A stretch of DNA of 64,000 nucleotides, from contig JADWQD010000004.1 in the NCBI GenBank assembly GCA_016110215.1, positions 930,001 to 994,000 on the forward strand, given 5' to 3'. Under the pieces are notes generated by a model. The model was not told the origin of the DNA and did not search any database. It was given only the letters and a program-made list of their open reading frames with translations. Source of the stretch: Capronia americana. Its lineage: Eukaryota; Ascomycota; Eurotiomycetes; Chaetothyriales; Herpotrichiellaceae. This document shows, piece by piece, positions 22,018 to 33,392 of the stretch. A program made the translations under genes and the position numbers. Position 1 is the first letter of the stretch, and each line of letters opens with the position of its first letter.

Positions 22018-23715
22018 ATGACAACCCTAATTATGCACTACCAGGACCACCCGTATCCCAGCGGAAAGCTGCCCTACGGGTGGACCAGCGTGGCCGACTA
22101 CTGGCCCTCGCGCTTACTGCACATCCCCACCATGACCTCGGTGGAGAGGGACGGAGCGAACGTCTATGCGGGCGCGGAAAAACCAAAGTACAACATCCTG
22201 ACATACACGTGGGGCCGGTGGAGGATCAGGACGAATCCCAAAGGGTATCCGGCCCTGGGTGTGCGGAACACGCGATGGGACATCCCTCCCATCAAGGCAG
22301 ACCACTTCACGGTCGAGGAATTCCAAAACGTCGTCAACCTCCTGGCCAAGAACGGCGTCGACTGGGCGTGGATCGACGTGGCTTGTATCGACCAGGACGA
22401 TCAAGAGGCCAACGCCGAGGAAGTCGGGCAGCAGGCCAGCATCTTCAAGAACGCGCACCGCGTGTTCGTTTGGCTTTCACACCTTGAGCACGCCGTCCTC
22501 GCCGCCGCCGTGGCGACGATCCAAGATGCGGGCCTGCAGCTGCGCGATCACGTCGACAAGCTCCCCACACCGGTCCCTCTTCCTGACGTGATTGCTTCGC
22601 TGCACAGGGCGTTCAACGTCCTTTTCGCAGACCCCTGGTTCTCGTCGCTATGGACTCTTCAAGAGGTGGTGTTGCGGAACGATGCGCTGGTCCTTTCCAA
22701 GCAGGCCAGCCCCGTCGTGTGGAACGAAGATCACCACATGTTCCTGACCATGTTCATTAACCACTGCCAAAACGTGTTCCAGGACCTCGAGGGCATTGAC
22801 AGGAGACTCGACGAGTCGCGACCTCGAATATCGGCATTGTCGTCATCATTGTCAGCACCGACTGCGGCTTTGGAGCCACAGCGTCTCGAGATGAAGACGC
22901 AGATTTTCGAGATGAAGCAGCTAATTCTCCGGGCCGGATTTTATTTCCTCTTCAGCGACAATCCGAACGTGCAGTACGGGATTGCTCGCTACCGCACCAC
23001 GTCCAGAGACGTCGATCGTGTGTACGCCATTATGCAGATCTACCACCTCCGCGTGGGCGCGTCGCTCCGCCCCGGGGAACAGCCCACGTTGCCCGAGCTG
23101 ATCGACGAGTTCGCGGTGGCGATCAACAAAATGTGTCCGATCTTGGGCCAGATGTTTGTGCATACGCAGGCCCCGGAGCCGTTGAAAAGCTGGCGCATCA
23201 CCGAGAATTCTACCGTGCCGGATTCCCTCCGGATGTACAAGGAGCCGCGACCGAGGAGCGAATTGACCGTAGTGGCGGGAACGATGGTCGCCAGAGGGCC
23301 ACGTTGCCCCTTCTCCGACCTCCTCGCCCGGGCGGAAAACCAAGACGCGTACACCTTCGGGTTCAGGACTTCGCTGGACGCACACGTGATTGAGGCTCTG
23401 CCCTTACTTCACGGTCCGCTCAGTGGTAGCCCGTCGTCGTGGAGCGACACCTCCCTCGGACACCAGGTGCTGTGGCTGTACGGAGTTCAAAACGTATGGG
23501 TTCTCTGGCTGGGAGATATCCGAGCTACCTGGAACATCAAGAGACAGATATTCCTCCGCGCCCAGGTCGGGCTGCTGTTGGCCCGTGTCGGTCAAGATGG
23601 GCAGAAGCTCGTGTGCCAACGGTTAGGGGTATGCGTATGGACGCCACAGAGTTCGGCGGCTGAACAAGATATGAATAGTCTGCCGTGGGTGGATGTTGAG
23701 TTACAACTTCACTAG
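22018..23715 (+). CDS. HET-domain protein
   Basis: A 565-aa protein with an N-terminal HET domain (about residues 35-170). The marks are YNILTYTWGRWR, then GVDWAWIDVACIDQDD and EVGQQASIFKNAHRVFVWLS. This is the usual spacing of the fungal heterokaryon-incompatibility fold. A central SSLWTLQEVVLRNDALVLS is the known follow-on segment of many HET proteins. The rest matches nothing I recognise, apart from a charged helix with EMKTQIFEMKQL and a stretch rich in aromatic residues. The frame is open from an ATG at 22018. Alternatively, translation could begin at 21984 with a three-base first exon (ATG, donor GTAGGT, acceptor ACCAG at 22045-22046), joining ATG directly to DHPYPSGKLP. Both starts leave the HET domain intact. 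It is expected to be cytosolic, and its role in recognition or cell death is inferred only from the domain. Confidence 0.85.
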   Translation: MTTLIMHYQDHPYPSGKLPYGWTSVADYWPSRLLHIPTMTSVERDGANVYAGAEKPKYNILTYTWGRWRIRTNPKGYPALGVRNTRWDIPPIKADHFTVEEFQNVVNLLAKNGVDWAWIDVACIDQDDQEANAEEVGQQASIFKNAHRVFVWLSHLEHAVLAAAVATIQDAGLQLRDHVDKLPTPVPLPDVIASLHRAFNVLFADPWFSSLWTLQEVVLRNDALVLSKQASPVVWNEDHHMFLTMFINHCQNVFQDLEGIDRRLDESRPRISALSSSLSAPTAALEPQRLEMKTQIFEMKQLILRAGFYFLFSDNPNVQYGIARYRTTSRDVDRVYAIMQIYHLRVGASLRPGEQPTLPELIDEFAVAINKMCPILGQMFVHTQAPEPLKSWRITENSTVPDSLRMYKEPRPRSELTVVAGTMVARGPRCPFSDLLARAENQDAYTFGFRTSLDAHVIEALPLLHGPLSGSPSSWSDTSLGHQVLWLYGVQNVWVLWLGDIRATWNIKRQIFLRAQVGLLLARVGQDGQKLVCQRLGVCVWTPQSSAAEQDMNSLPWVDVELQLH

Positions 23716-25259
23716 AGTTACAGTACTCATCTAGCTCGGGCGCGCCAATGCCAACACGTCGATCTCTCTCTCAGTAAACTCATAGCTCCAGAGTCTGTAC
23801 GGGTTCGGACGTTTCCATCCAGGCTGGAATAGCAGACCCCCCGAGTATTGTTGGCTACCACTCTGTTCACGACACACTAGCTCTCGCGCACCGCCCTATG
23901 TCACTCGACGAGGTAAGACCTCGTTGATCGACCGAGAACAGACCACTCTTGCGATAGATACAGATGGCAGATTTTCTTCAGACAGGCTCACTGGTTCGGC
24001 GATGCGTCCGCTTGTGGTAGAGTCTTATAGTCCCTCGCCGCGGTTGCACACTACAAGGCCTACCTCATTCTCGTCTCTGGCTATGGCGTTAGTTTCAGTA
24101 TTAATGTCGCTGGTTCATTCGGAGCAACCGGGCCTCTCGAGGACATCGTCACCGAGACTCTTGTCCTTGCCCTTGTACGTAGCCGCGAAGTATTCTGGCC
24201 ACACTACTTCTCGACTGACGGGCATTATTTCTTCGCCTTGAGCACCGACCGGTATTCCCTGGGCTTCGCCTGAGTATTTCCACTGGCCAGAAAACAATAC
24301 CGCAGTTGTGATTCTTGCGACGCTCGCCACTGGTCTTCATAACCTCACCTAAGAACCTTTACCGTCCCTTCAAAGTGGGCCTGCTTCCACAGCGTACGCA
24401 GGTTGTCTATCTGGCGTTGAGATCCAGCTGTGGCCTTTCTCCACGTTGCTGTCAGACAACCTGAACGACAACAACGATGCACGGAGGACCAGTCTTACGG
24501 AACGAAGTCTTCCCACCGGCCCTCCTACACCAAATTTGTACCACATGGGGGCTGCTCGATATTGTTGAGCTTTGCAGGCCCCAGGCACCCGACTGGCGCC
24601 TACTGAGGAGAATCGTGAATCGTATCGATGCCCCGGCGGCTGTCAACACGATGGAAAGACTTTGTTTGCCAGTATGTAACATCCTCGATTGATGATGGAG
24701 GGACCTTCCTCTGCTCAGCATGTGCTTTACGCTGGAGAATGACTGGCTCAAGACGATCACCATCAACGTGTGGTCCGGTCAAGGCTTGATGAATGTCCGG
24801 ATGCACTGGAACCTGTCCCAAGCAGACCTCCTCCCTCTGATGGTCGCGACTGGTGGTTCCGCGCAGATGATGGCATCACGAAGATAGGAACAGTGTGGGC
24901 GGGACAATGGTTCTGGTTGGCATCCTGGCTATGTTGACAGAAGGATGACATGATATTAGAGGAATAGCGCACGGAACAGTAGCACGTATCACGAGATTTA
25001 GGCGGTGCGCATGGAGGTGGGTGGGGCACCTATTGGGGGCACCGATGGGGGGGGGAAGTTCGCCAAGATGACCTCACAAACAAAATCAACAACATCACCG
25101 AACTTGGACTCCACCTCGGCACCGCGTCGCAAAACTTGTCCGCCAATTCCCGACGCGCCGCCTTTTACAGATATCTCTTGGGAAGATCGCGTCTTATCTA
25201 GGACTCAACTCAAGATCGCAACGATCGCTTGAAGCTGCGTCCTCAGCTCTTCCCGCGCT
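23716..25259. other. Intergenic, 1.5 kb, no gene seen
   Basis: Only short open frames with weak starts on both strands. I found no repeats, tRNA promoter boxes or protein family resemblance. Confidence 0.5.
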
Positions 25260-27023
25260 ATGCCGCGCGCACCTCTCCGGCGTCGCCAGCTCGACCGAAA
25301 TGGCCGGGCCCCGCGCAGTCCACGCTTCAAAAAGATCCCCAGCAGCAGTCCCGCCAAGGCAGAACTAGCAAAGAAACTCGCGCATAAGCCCATCGGCCCT
25401 CGACCGAACGATAGCGATGACAGCGATAGGCTTGTTGTCAAACGCAATTCGAGGAGAGGGAGCAACGTCGCAAGCCAGGAGATTTACGCTTCGGGCGCCG
25501 TGGGCAAGGGTGACAAGCCAGGCAATTATCCAACGAGGGCACAGAGGAGGAAGAGTCTGACGGATGCGACAAGGGAGATTCTTGCGAATGGACCGAACGA
25601 GGTGCGGAACGGAGCGGAGCCAGTGGCAGCGGACGCTGGCAGATCATATCCTCGTCCTCAAGAAAAGCCACAAGAGCAGGCGCCGCAGATGAACGGGGTC
25701 GTCAAGAAGTCCACGATCGCAAAGAAAAATGCACCGCCTCCTGCTACTGTCACGTCTTCAGCTGTCAAACCCCCTGGGTCTGCTCTAAGGCCTGTACAAC
25801 CGACCCCGACACGGGAGAACTCGATTATTGGGACACTGAAACCCAGACGGAGGCAGCCTAGTATTCTGCAAAACCTTGACCAGGACTCATCTAGCTTCGA
25901 CATTGAAGACGAGGCGCAATTCTTACCCGATGACGAATCTACTCCCTTCAGCAAATCCGAACCTCAACGTCCAATCTCGACCTCGAACCCTTCATCGCCC
26001 TTCCTCTCGTCCTCGTCACGAAAACGAAAATTCGGAGCCTCCCATCCGCTTGATCCGATTGAAAGTGAGAAGGTCCGAACGCCGGCTAGCTCGCCATTCT
26101 CCTCTGCTCAACGATCTCAAAATACTCCTGAGCCGTCGCTTCCCGCAGTCCCAGTCTCTGCCTTGCGGGAATCGGGTCGAAAACTACGCGAAAGCCTCCG
26201 CGATGTGGACGATATCATGGCTCTCCCAGAGAGCAGTTCCTCGGCATCGTCATCTCCGGCCAAGACCAAAACTCCTGCATCAACTGCCAAGTTGAAGAAG
26301 CAAGCTACGAAGCCGATCCCCGCCATCACGACAAAACAACTGCTCGAAGCCGCGATGCCGTCGAAGCGCCGCAGAACAGTCCGAGAACGAACGCGACATC
26401 GCCGAGATTTCGACGACCCTGCTGATTTCGACTCCGAACCGGCGGACGATAGAGACGACTCAAATTTCCTACCCGCTAAAAATGGCCGTAAGACGCGGCG
26501 GAAAGGGCCACTCTCCAAGCTGAGCGGCGCGCAGACAAGGACAAAGGCCAACCCCGAGTCTGGCAAAGCTGTTGCTACTGCCAAACAAAAGCAAGCAGCC
26601 TCAAAATCAAGTACGAGACATTTTCTCACCACTTCTACCACCGCGCCAATCCTAACGCCCTCTACTTCCACATCGAATCGCGAAACTAAGTCTCACTCAC
26701 AGCAGCATTCTACTACAAGCATGTCGTCCAATACCGGCGGAGACCTCAAGGCAGGAACGTCGAAGCCGTATGGTGGCTCCCACCCGCGCGGGCAGGGACG
26801 TGGACGTCGTATTACCACGGACCGAGAGGACAAGGAAAATCAAGCCTCGGGAGAACTAGAGTCGAGCGATGAATTTCCTGAAGATGAGCGGCATGGCGGA
26901 AACGCGCAAAGTAAGCAGTGGCCGAGTAAAAGCAAATGGGCAGATATAGACGCTTGGGATATGGACTTCGAGGATGTGGAGGTCTTGACTGGTTCGGGGG
27001 GTAGTTCACCTTTTCTAAGATGA
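25260..27023 (+). CDS. Disordered basic nuclear protein with KEN box, function unknown
   Basis: A single-exon protein of 587 aa, rich in Ser, Pro, Lys and Arg and almost wholly low-complexity. Many short basic clusters such as PSKRRRTVRERTRHRR and GRKTRRKGPLS could serve as nuclear localisation signals. Three stretches look more conserved than the rest: IIGTLKPRRRQPSILQNL followed by an acidic part, TTKQLLEAAMPSKRRR, and the C-terminal WADIDAWDMDFEDVEVL. A KEN motif in REDKENQAS could be an APC/C degron, which would fit a cell-cycle-regulated chromatin or kinetochore protein, but that is inference. No enzymatic domain is visible. It begins with an ATG (TATGCC) at a plausible position with no upstream in-frame extension. 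I do not recognise the ortholog. Confidence 0.7.
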   Translation: MPRAPLRRRQLDRNGRAPRSPRFKKIPSSSPAKAELAKKLAHKPIGPRPNDSDDSDRLVVKRNSRRGSNVASQEIYASGAVGKGDKPGNYPTRAQRRKSLTDATREILANGPNEVRNGAEPVAADAGRSYPRPQEKPQEQAPQMNGVVKKSTIAKKNAPPPATVTSSAVKPPGSALRPVQPTPTRENSIIGTLKPRRRQPSILQNLDQDSSSFDIEDEAQFLPDDESTPFSKSEPQRPISTSNPSSPFLSSSSRKRKFGASHPLDPIESEKVRTPASSPFSSAQRSQNTPEPSLPAVPVSALRESGRKLRESLRDVDDIMALPESSSSASSSPAKTKTPASTAKLKKQATKPIPAITTKQLLEAAMPSKRRRTVRERTRHRRDFDDPADFDSEPADDRDDSNFLPAKNGRKTRRKGPLSKLSGAQTRTKANPESGKAVATAKQKQAASKSSTRHFLTTSTTAPILTPSTSTSNRETKSHSQQHSTTSMSSNTGGDLKAGTSKPYGGSHPRGQGRGRRITTDREDKENQASGELESSDEFPEDERHGGNAQSKQWPSKSKWADIDAWDMDFEDVEVLTGSGGSSPFLR

Positions 27024-28151
27024 CGATCACACTGGCCTATTTGTCTGACAAAGCCGTCAAGGGACTGGACAGGACAGGGGAAGACAGGACTGTCGACTTG
27101 GACGAAACATGCCTTTTACGAGAAGATGAGATGAGATAATGCTGTTTATGATACCGCCGCACCTCGGATCATACCTAGAACGAGAATCTGTGTCCGCCAT
27201 ATGCACTCTCATTGAGTCCGGGAGACTCCTTTTTAGGTGTGTCGACATGACACTTCGCCCGTGTTTTCGTAAAATCCGCATCCAAATCAGGAGGCTGCTG
27301 TCTCCGGTACAGTGATGGCCACGGAAGAAGTTTGTTGCAGGTGAGCTTGACCGGCGTCAGGAGACTGGGACGGCATAGAATAACGCAGTGCGGTAAGCCT
27401 GTGATTTTATCCCGGAAATTATTCATACTCGCACCTGCGCATCGCCGCCGAGGGATGTAGAAGAATCAATCCCGCGGTCTCAGAAGCAGGGCCCTGGGTT
27501 CGCCAGTCATAAGCGTTGATGTCTTTCTTGCGATTGAGCACGAGGAAAAGCCCGTCCCTTTTCAGACCCAGATTCGCCTCATGCACGCCAAGGTACTGTT
27601 GGTGTCGCTCCTGGACACTGATTTGTTCCCCGGCGTTCTTCGTAGGGGTTCTGGCCTTTCACGGGCGAGTCTACCATGTCCATGTTGAGTTGGCCGAAGC
27701 CATAATGGCAAGCCCGTTGTTCGCTGCCTTTAGCCTCTAGTCCATGGCAAATTGACTGGAGGCAGAGATGGGATACGGACAGTCAAGGTTTGCCTCGTAG
27801 ATTTCCATTGATTCCAACTCTGATGGGCGTGCCTCGCCTCAGCAAGAAATGAAAGGCACGTCTGGCCGACAATCAATCAAGTCTAGATGCGAGGCTGAAC
27901 GCCAAGGCCGACAAGGCTACCGATTCAATGACGCCGCAGTTCGAGCCTCGCTTCACTTCGGTCTCTGTTACAACTGGTAGAAATTCCCACTCCAACGATG
28001 AATGCACGTGCACAGGCATATCTTCTTTGCAACTAGGACCCTGGAGAGACACGACCCTTTGGAATCAGTGTCAACTCACTGATTGTGATTCATCCTCTCA
28101 AATGGCAGTCTCGTGAGCCGACTGGCATTCCCCACCACGCTTGCTGCGATC
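27024..28151. other. Intergenic, 1.1 kb, no gene seen
   Basis: No gene, tRNA or repeat recognised between the disordered protein and CSN3. Confidence 0.5.
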
Positions 28152-29682
28152 ATGGATCATTTCCTAGCGGAGAGTGCTGCTCTTCTGTCAACGCCCTTAC
28201 CACAGGCTGAGAGTCATTATGATCAGACTGCAAAAGGTCTCGTCTCAGCTCTGAGCAAACTCTCACCTTCAGACCTTGCATCCGCCCGCGGGGCGCTCGA
28301 TGTATGCCCTTCTCACCTTGATGTCGCCCAAAACTGACACCGACGACCAGGAATTACCTTCATCACACCACACAATCCTCTACACATACATCCTCCTGGC
28401 AAACATCGAAGCCTCCGCGTCAAGCGGCAAAGCTGTCTCGAGACAAGTACCTTCGGTTGCCCTTCCTGAAGGTGCACTATGGCGCTACATTACCCATCTC
28501 CTCTTCGAGTTCGACCCGATTCAAGCGCGATACTGCGGCAGTCAGTTGCTGAGAATCGTCGATTACGTGTCCCTGGGCGCAGAACAAACTACAAACTATG
28601 TGCCTGCCATTCAAATGCTCCATCATTTCATTCTCAGATTAGACAGTACATCCTCTACCCTCACCTCCACTCATCGAACATTTCTCCGGCTATGTCTACT
28701 ATCCCAAGCCTACGCTGAAGCTGCCCAGGTTCTAGACGAACCTATCTACCACATCCCTTCTCAGCAGACCGACCTCAGGACGAACAGATATCTGTGTTCG
28801 AATTCAGATCGATTATACCTGTTCCTTAGCCCAGCCACTGGCCTATCGCAACCAGTCACAAGTCGAACATACCTTGAATACTTTTTGTTGGGCGGCATGT
28901 GCTACATGGCCTTGAGGCGGTATGACGACGCGATGCTCTTCCTCGAGGTTGTTCTTACAGCACCGACGGCCCTCAATGTTGCAAGCGCAATCATGGTAGA
29001 GGCGTACAAGAAGTGGTTGCTCGTTGGACTGTTGAGACGTGGAGTCACCCCCACGATACCAAAGAACGTCGGACAGAATGCCATCAAGCACATTCGAGCA
29101 CTGGCGAGACCGTACGAATGCGTAGCTGAGGCCTTCGAATTCGGGAATATTCAGCGTTTGCGAGCGGAAATTGAGGCGGGGAATCTCATGTGGCAAGACG
29201 ACAACAACTACGGTCTTATGGTCGAGGTCTACCAAGCGTTCCGAAAGTTTGCAGTTCTGAAACTGGGGCGAACCTTTATTGCGCTATCAATAGCGGAGGT
29301 TGCCAGAAGAACCTCACCCGATGCTAGCAACATTAATGAAACGAAGGCGTACCTCGGAGCACTGATTTCAAGCGGAGCCTTGAACGCTGTCGTCACTGAT
29401 GGGAGCAATGGTGATCAGGCCTTACGCTTTCTGCCTTCATCGATCTCGGCAAAATCAGAAACAGCAGTCGAATCGGCCCTGGCAGCCCAGACGCAAGACT
29501 TGCAAATTCTCCTCAGGCACGTCCAAGACACCGAGCATCGTCTGGAAGTGAGCAGAGAGTACATCGACTACCTAAAAAAACTGAAGAAAGTCAAAGATGA
29601 GGAGAAGAAGAATGGTAGGACGGGCGCTGGACGGCCGGCAGCTGTGGATGATGTAGACGAGGACATGATGGAGGAATTTTAG
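28152..29682 (+). CDS. CSN3: COP9 signalosome subunit 3
   Basis: This is the predicted CSN3 subunit of the COP9 signalosome, the nuclear complex that removes Nedd8 from cullins and controls ubiquitin ligases and, in filamentous fungi, development and secondary metabolism. Exons 28152-28301 and 28351-29682 give 493 aa. The phase-0 intron has a GTATGC donor and ACCAG acceptor, joining SARGALD to ELPSSHHTILYTYIL. The body is helical TPR/PCI-like repeat, for example YLEYFLLGGMCYMALRRYDDA. The PCI winged-helix part is KLGRTFIALSIAEVARR to ALNAVVTDG. A C-terminal helical tail with YIDYLKKLKKVKDEEKK ends in an acidic patch. The assignment to CSN3, rather than the similar proteasome lid subunit Rpn3, is based on its length and the lack of the Rpn3 N-terminal region. 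It is likely but not certain. Confidence 0.8.
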
Positions 29683-30476
29683 AGGAACTCAACACCCATG
29701 GGCTGAGGCAAAAAACCTGATTGAGGGTAGTCAAGCCAATACTCGACACACAAACCACTCGGCATTGATAGGTGCAGACTGGTTTTCTTTTGGTGCCCAT
29801 GAAGCAAGCGTATGACAGCGTCGATCGACGCGGGGCAGCTTCTGGCGGGCAACCAGGTCTGCTGCCTCATACCTACCTACCTAGGCGATAGCAGTATCGG
29901 AGCGGCTAATTAGGTTGAATGGCAGGCATGTTCGACAACATGCGAGAAGCGTGCCGGCCACGAACGGAGAACGAAGGAGACATGATACGGAGTAAAGGCA
30001 TTGTAGACCTTAAGTGGTTCGCGGGTGAAAACGAGTTAGATGCCCCATAACAAGAACGAGAGCGACAATGTGCCTTCCTCCACTTAAACCGGCGGAGTTG
30101 ATTGTACGAGGCAAGTCATAAAGGCTCCATTATCCCTGAGAGAGATAGAAAGAGGAGAGAGCGCGAGGCACTAAGTATTTCTTCATGCCTACAGAACGAG
30201 ATTCTAGTTCGTCACGAGGCTGATGCTTACGAACAGCTTCAGCTTCCCGCAGAATTGAATGTCTTCCATCGTCATGCTACTTGTGCAGTATTCAGTCGAT
30301 GACGCGATGTCGCTCAACGACTGACCTGTGTCAAATCAGGTTGTGTGTGTGTGGTGTCGCTGAGACGCCGATGTACTATACTGTACTGTACTGTACTGTA
30401 CTGCGTCCCCTGTTGGCACTACGATCGCACCTTTACACACATGGTTCTGAGGATAGTCGCACGATAGGGTCAGCCA
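29683..30476. other. Intergenic between convergent genes
   Basis: CSN3 and the carboxylesterase point at each other across about 790 bases. No gene is seen. It contains a short ACTGT microsatellite. Confidence 0.55.
30380..30404. repeat. ACTGT pentanucleotide microsatellite
   Basis: Four ACTGT units plus one ACTGC unit, about 70 bases past the carboxylesterase stop codon. Confidence 0.85.
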
Positions 30477-32516
30477 TCAAGCGTACAGTCCCTTCTGCCA
30501 CCACAGACATCTCTCATTCGCGACATTGTCCTTGATCGGCGTAATGGTCGTCAAGTTCAAATTCTGCACCGTGGCTCCTGCGCCGTATTTCGGGAAGGTC
30601 GGTAATCCCGCTGCGTTCGGATTCCCTGTCATGACGAAGCTCGTGAAGTATCTCTGCATGATGACTGCCAAGGTCTCGTTCTGGACGTGGAGACTGGGTC
30701 CGTTGTAGTACGTATAGTAGACGTCGTCACCGTGAAGGCTCGGGGGAACGCTGAAGATGTAGTTGAAGACGCTGTTGTTGTACGCTCGGGCTAACATGTT
30801 GGTACTGCACGTGAAGAAGGCCTCCGTGATCATCAGCGCACTTCGTCCCGTAGGCGTGGTATACCCGGCCGAACCGTCATATACAGGCGGATATAGCGTG
30901 TAAGAGATGTATTTGACGGTGGCGTCGCTGATGGTGGGGAACTGCAGTTGCCCAAGAGCCGTATCAGCTACAGCTTCAGGAGGAATATGATGAGACAGCC
31001 GGCGCAACAACAGGTAGTCCATATTTTGTGGGACGAGCTCCGTAAGACAATCATTCAACGAAGCCCACGTAAGAGAGCAGCCTGAAATCGTGTCTCCGAA
31101 CGGAGGACAATGTCTCTAACAAGATTTTACTTGGCAGGGACATGGTGACTTACGTAGATGCGAAGGTCGGCTTCAAAGACGGTCTCGTTCTGGGCGAAAG
31201 GGTCCATGAATCCAATGCCTTCGTTGACGTTATGGCCGGCCATAATCTTGAGGGTTTTATCGAAAGAACCATTGAGGAGGAGCTGGCCAGGTAAAGCTGG
31301 CGCGAAAATGCCGTCTACGACAGGGTTGAAAGTAAATGTGCCGAATGGGGTCGAGCTTCCCACGAGCTTGTAGTTGGCGAATCGCAGTGCTTCTGTAGAC
31401 ATGTTTCGTGCCTCTGCGAGGGTGCTGACGCCTGCAGTGGCCAAAAAAGAGTGGTAGACTGCTTCTTGAAGCTTGTGGCTAGGCGTCATTTGGAATCCAG
31501 GACTCTGCACGATGGCCTGCTGGAAGGGTACCTTGCCCTTGGAGCCGCCGAATGCGGTAATTTGGTGCATGGTACTGCCACCCCCGGCCGATTCACCTAT
31601 CACTGTAACTTGATTCGGGTTTCCGCCGAATTTGGTTATGTGTTGTTGAATCCACTCGAGGGCCAGGCGCTGGTCGTAGAGACCTGCATTCGCTATTCCA
31701 CCAGATTTCTCAAAGGTCGGGCCGGAGAGAAAGCCCTGGTCGTAAGGATTAGAACTCATCAATGTTGAAGGCACGGTGCTAAGGGCATACGAAGGCTCCG
31801 AGACGATAATTCATCGCCACCCAGATGATACCTTTCCCGCCTTGACTCTGGCTAGCCTTGATGAGACCTGCAGCAGATGGGCTGTATAGAGTCTTAGACC
31901 CGAGGGTATATCCGCCTCCATGAATCCAGACCATTCTGATTGCCATGTCAGGTGAATCGGAGAGCTTTGAAGGACTGAATTCGCTTACACTGGTGCTCCT
32001 TTGCCTTGACCAGCGGCTTCAAAAACAGCTCGTGGTACCATCACATCGAGGAACAGACAGTCCTCGCTAGCTGTAGGATCGGGCGGAGGAGTTGCTGCCA
32101 GCTGGGGCATTTGGTAACCTGCAGAGATGTTGAAAGCAGCGGTGCCGTTGGCAATCCAATCTGCGGAGTAAACAGTCCAGGCTGGAATGGTTTGGAAGCA
32201 GGTCACAGCCCTGGAACCATCATTGAGTGGCTTGACGCCATTCAGGGCGGGAGTGGTGGGAGCTGAAAAGCGCAGCTTTCCAACTGGAGGCGCCCCATAG
32301 CGCACATTCGAGAAGTTGTAGTACTGGCCGGATTGCTGGACAACCATCAGTATCTGTAAGTGAAGGTTTCTGGAGACCATTCTTGCTCACGTTGAACGTC
32401 GCCTGATGCAACTCGTAGCCTAGGTCAACCACAGGCAACGAAGGCGCTGGAGCAGCCGCAACCAGGAAGGTTCCTGCAAGCAACAGAGCTGTCACTCGCA
32501 TCATGTTAGTGGTCAT
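30477..32516 (-). CDS. Secreted type-B carboxylesterase/lipase
   Basis: A secreted alpha/beta-hydrolase of the carboxylesterase type-B family, 560 aa. Exons on the minus strand are 32516-32391, 32353-31989, 31935-31791, 31735-31154 and 30941-30477. The signal peptide is RVTALLLAGTFLVAAAPAP. Family marks are YYNFSNVRYGAPPVGKLRF, SEDCLFLDV and VMVWIHGGGYTLGSK, and the nucleophile is Ser261 in IGESAGGGS. The acid is probably the Glu in GHNVNEGIGF, and His476 sits in PSLHGDD. Several Asn-X-Ser/Thr sites fit secretion. The fourth intron (31153-30942) is 212 bases, longer than the others. I chose its acceptor (CTGCAG) because it joins IY to FPTISDATVKYI as in relatives, but an extra small exon inside it is possible. 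The promoter faces a Dal5-type transporter 876 bases away. Confidence 0.88.
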
Positions 32517-33392
32517 CGCCGTGTGTAGACTGCGAGAGAATGGAACGAAGCCAAACTGCCACAGTCGGAGGTATTTGTACCATCGTTAGAGCCGTATCAA
32601 CCCGGCTTCACAGTTGCTCCGCGCAAACTGCGAAGCGGGGTGAACAAGCTAGACAGAAGCGACGTGTCCCATCCTGTTTCCATAGCCTTTAGCTGCATCT
32701 TGTAAGTGCCGAGATTGTGTAGAAGTACTCCGTACCCTCGGAGGACAAAGTTGAACGCAGGACAGCGGAACAGAAACCCACAGAGGCATACTTTCCGCAT
32801 TGGATTTAGACTTTCTCTAGCACGGATGGCTGCTCCAGTAAAAGCTTGGCCGGAGTCTACCCAATGCACGTGTCAATTGCGCCTTACCTAGTATGGCTTG
32901 GTTCAATCAGGCGCGCACTCGTGTCTTTCTCAGATCCTCATTATCCTCACCCAATCTGTCATTGTTGGTTATACAGATTAGAGACTCTGTAGATGCGGAG
33001 GCTGTGCAGTACCGAGGGCCCCTCGCTCCACCGGCGCTGGAGATACACCCCGGACTCCGCGTCTCTCCGGGGAAGAAGCGGCACTCGCGGGGCGATTTTC
33101 ATGTCCGGTGGACTCCGGTGGACGCGCAAAGCCAAGCGGATTGAGTCCACATGGTCGGTATGGGACCGCTTGCGCTTCCATATTCTGCTTCCCGCCGGTG
33201 AAGAATAAGTTTACTCTGGAGAAGTATCTCTGGGGGAACGTGCTCGGTGGAATCATGCAACCCACGATGGGTCCCACGTTGCCTTGCGACCCGCATGTAT
33301 TTAAACATGGCGATTCCTGCCCTAGACTCGCAAGTCCATGCTCAAGATTCTCCCTCCCTCCCTCCAGGCAAATCTGATTCCACATCGCCACC
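32517..33392. promoter_or_regulatory. Divergent intergenic region, carboxylesterase and transporter
   Basis: Two genes fire away from this 876-base stretch. TATTTAAA at 33298-33305 is a possible TATA element for the transporter. No other gene is seen. Shared control is possible but not shown. Confidence 0.5.

Noticed and set aside
23924..24340. Short opposed frames in the 1.5-kb gap before 25260
   Set aside because: Each is under 110 codons and has no motif.
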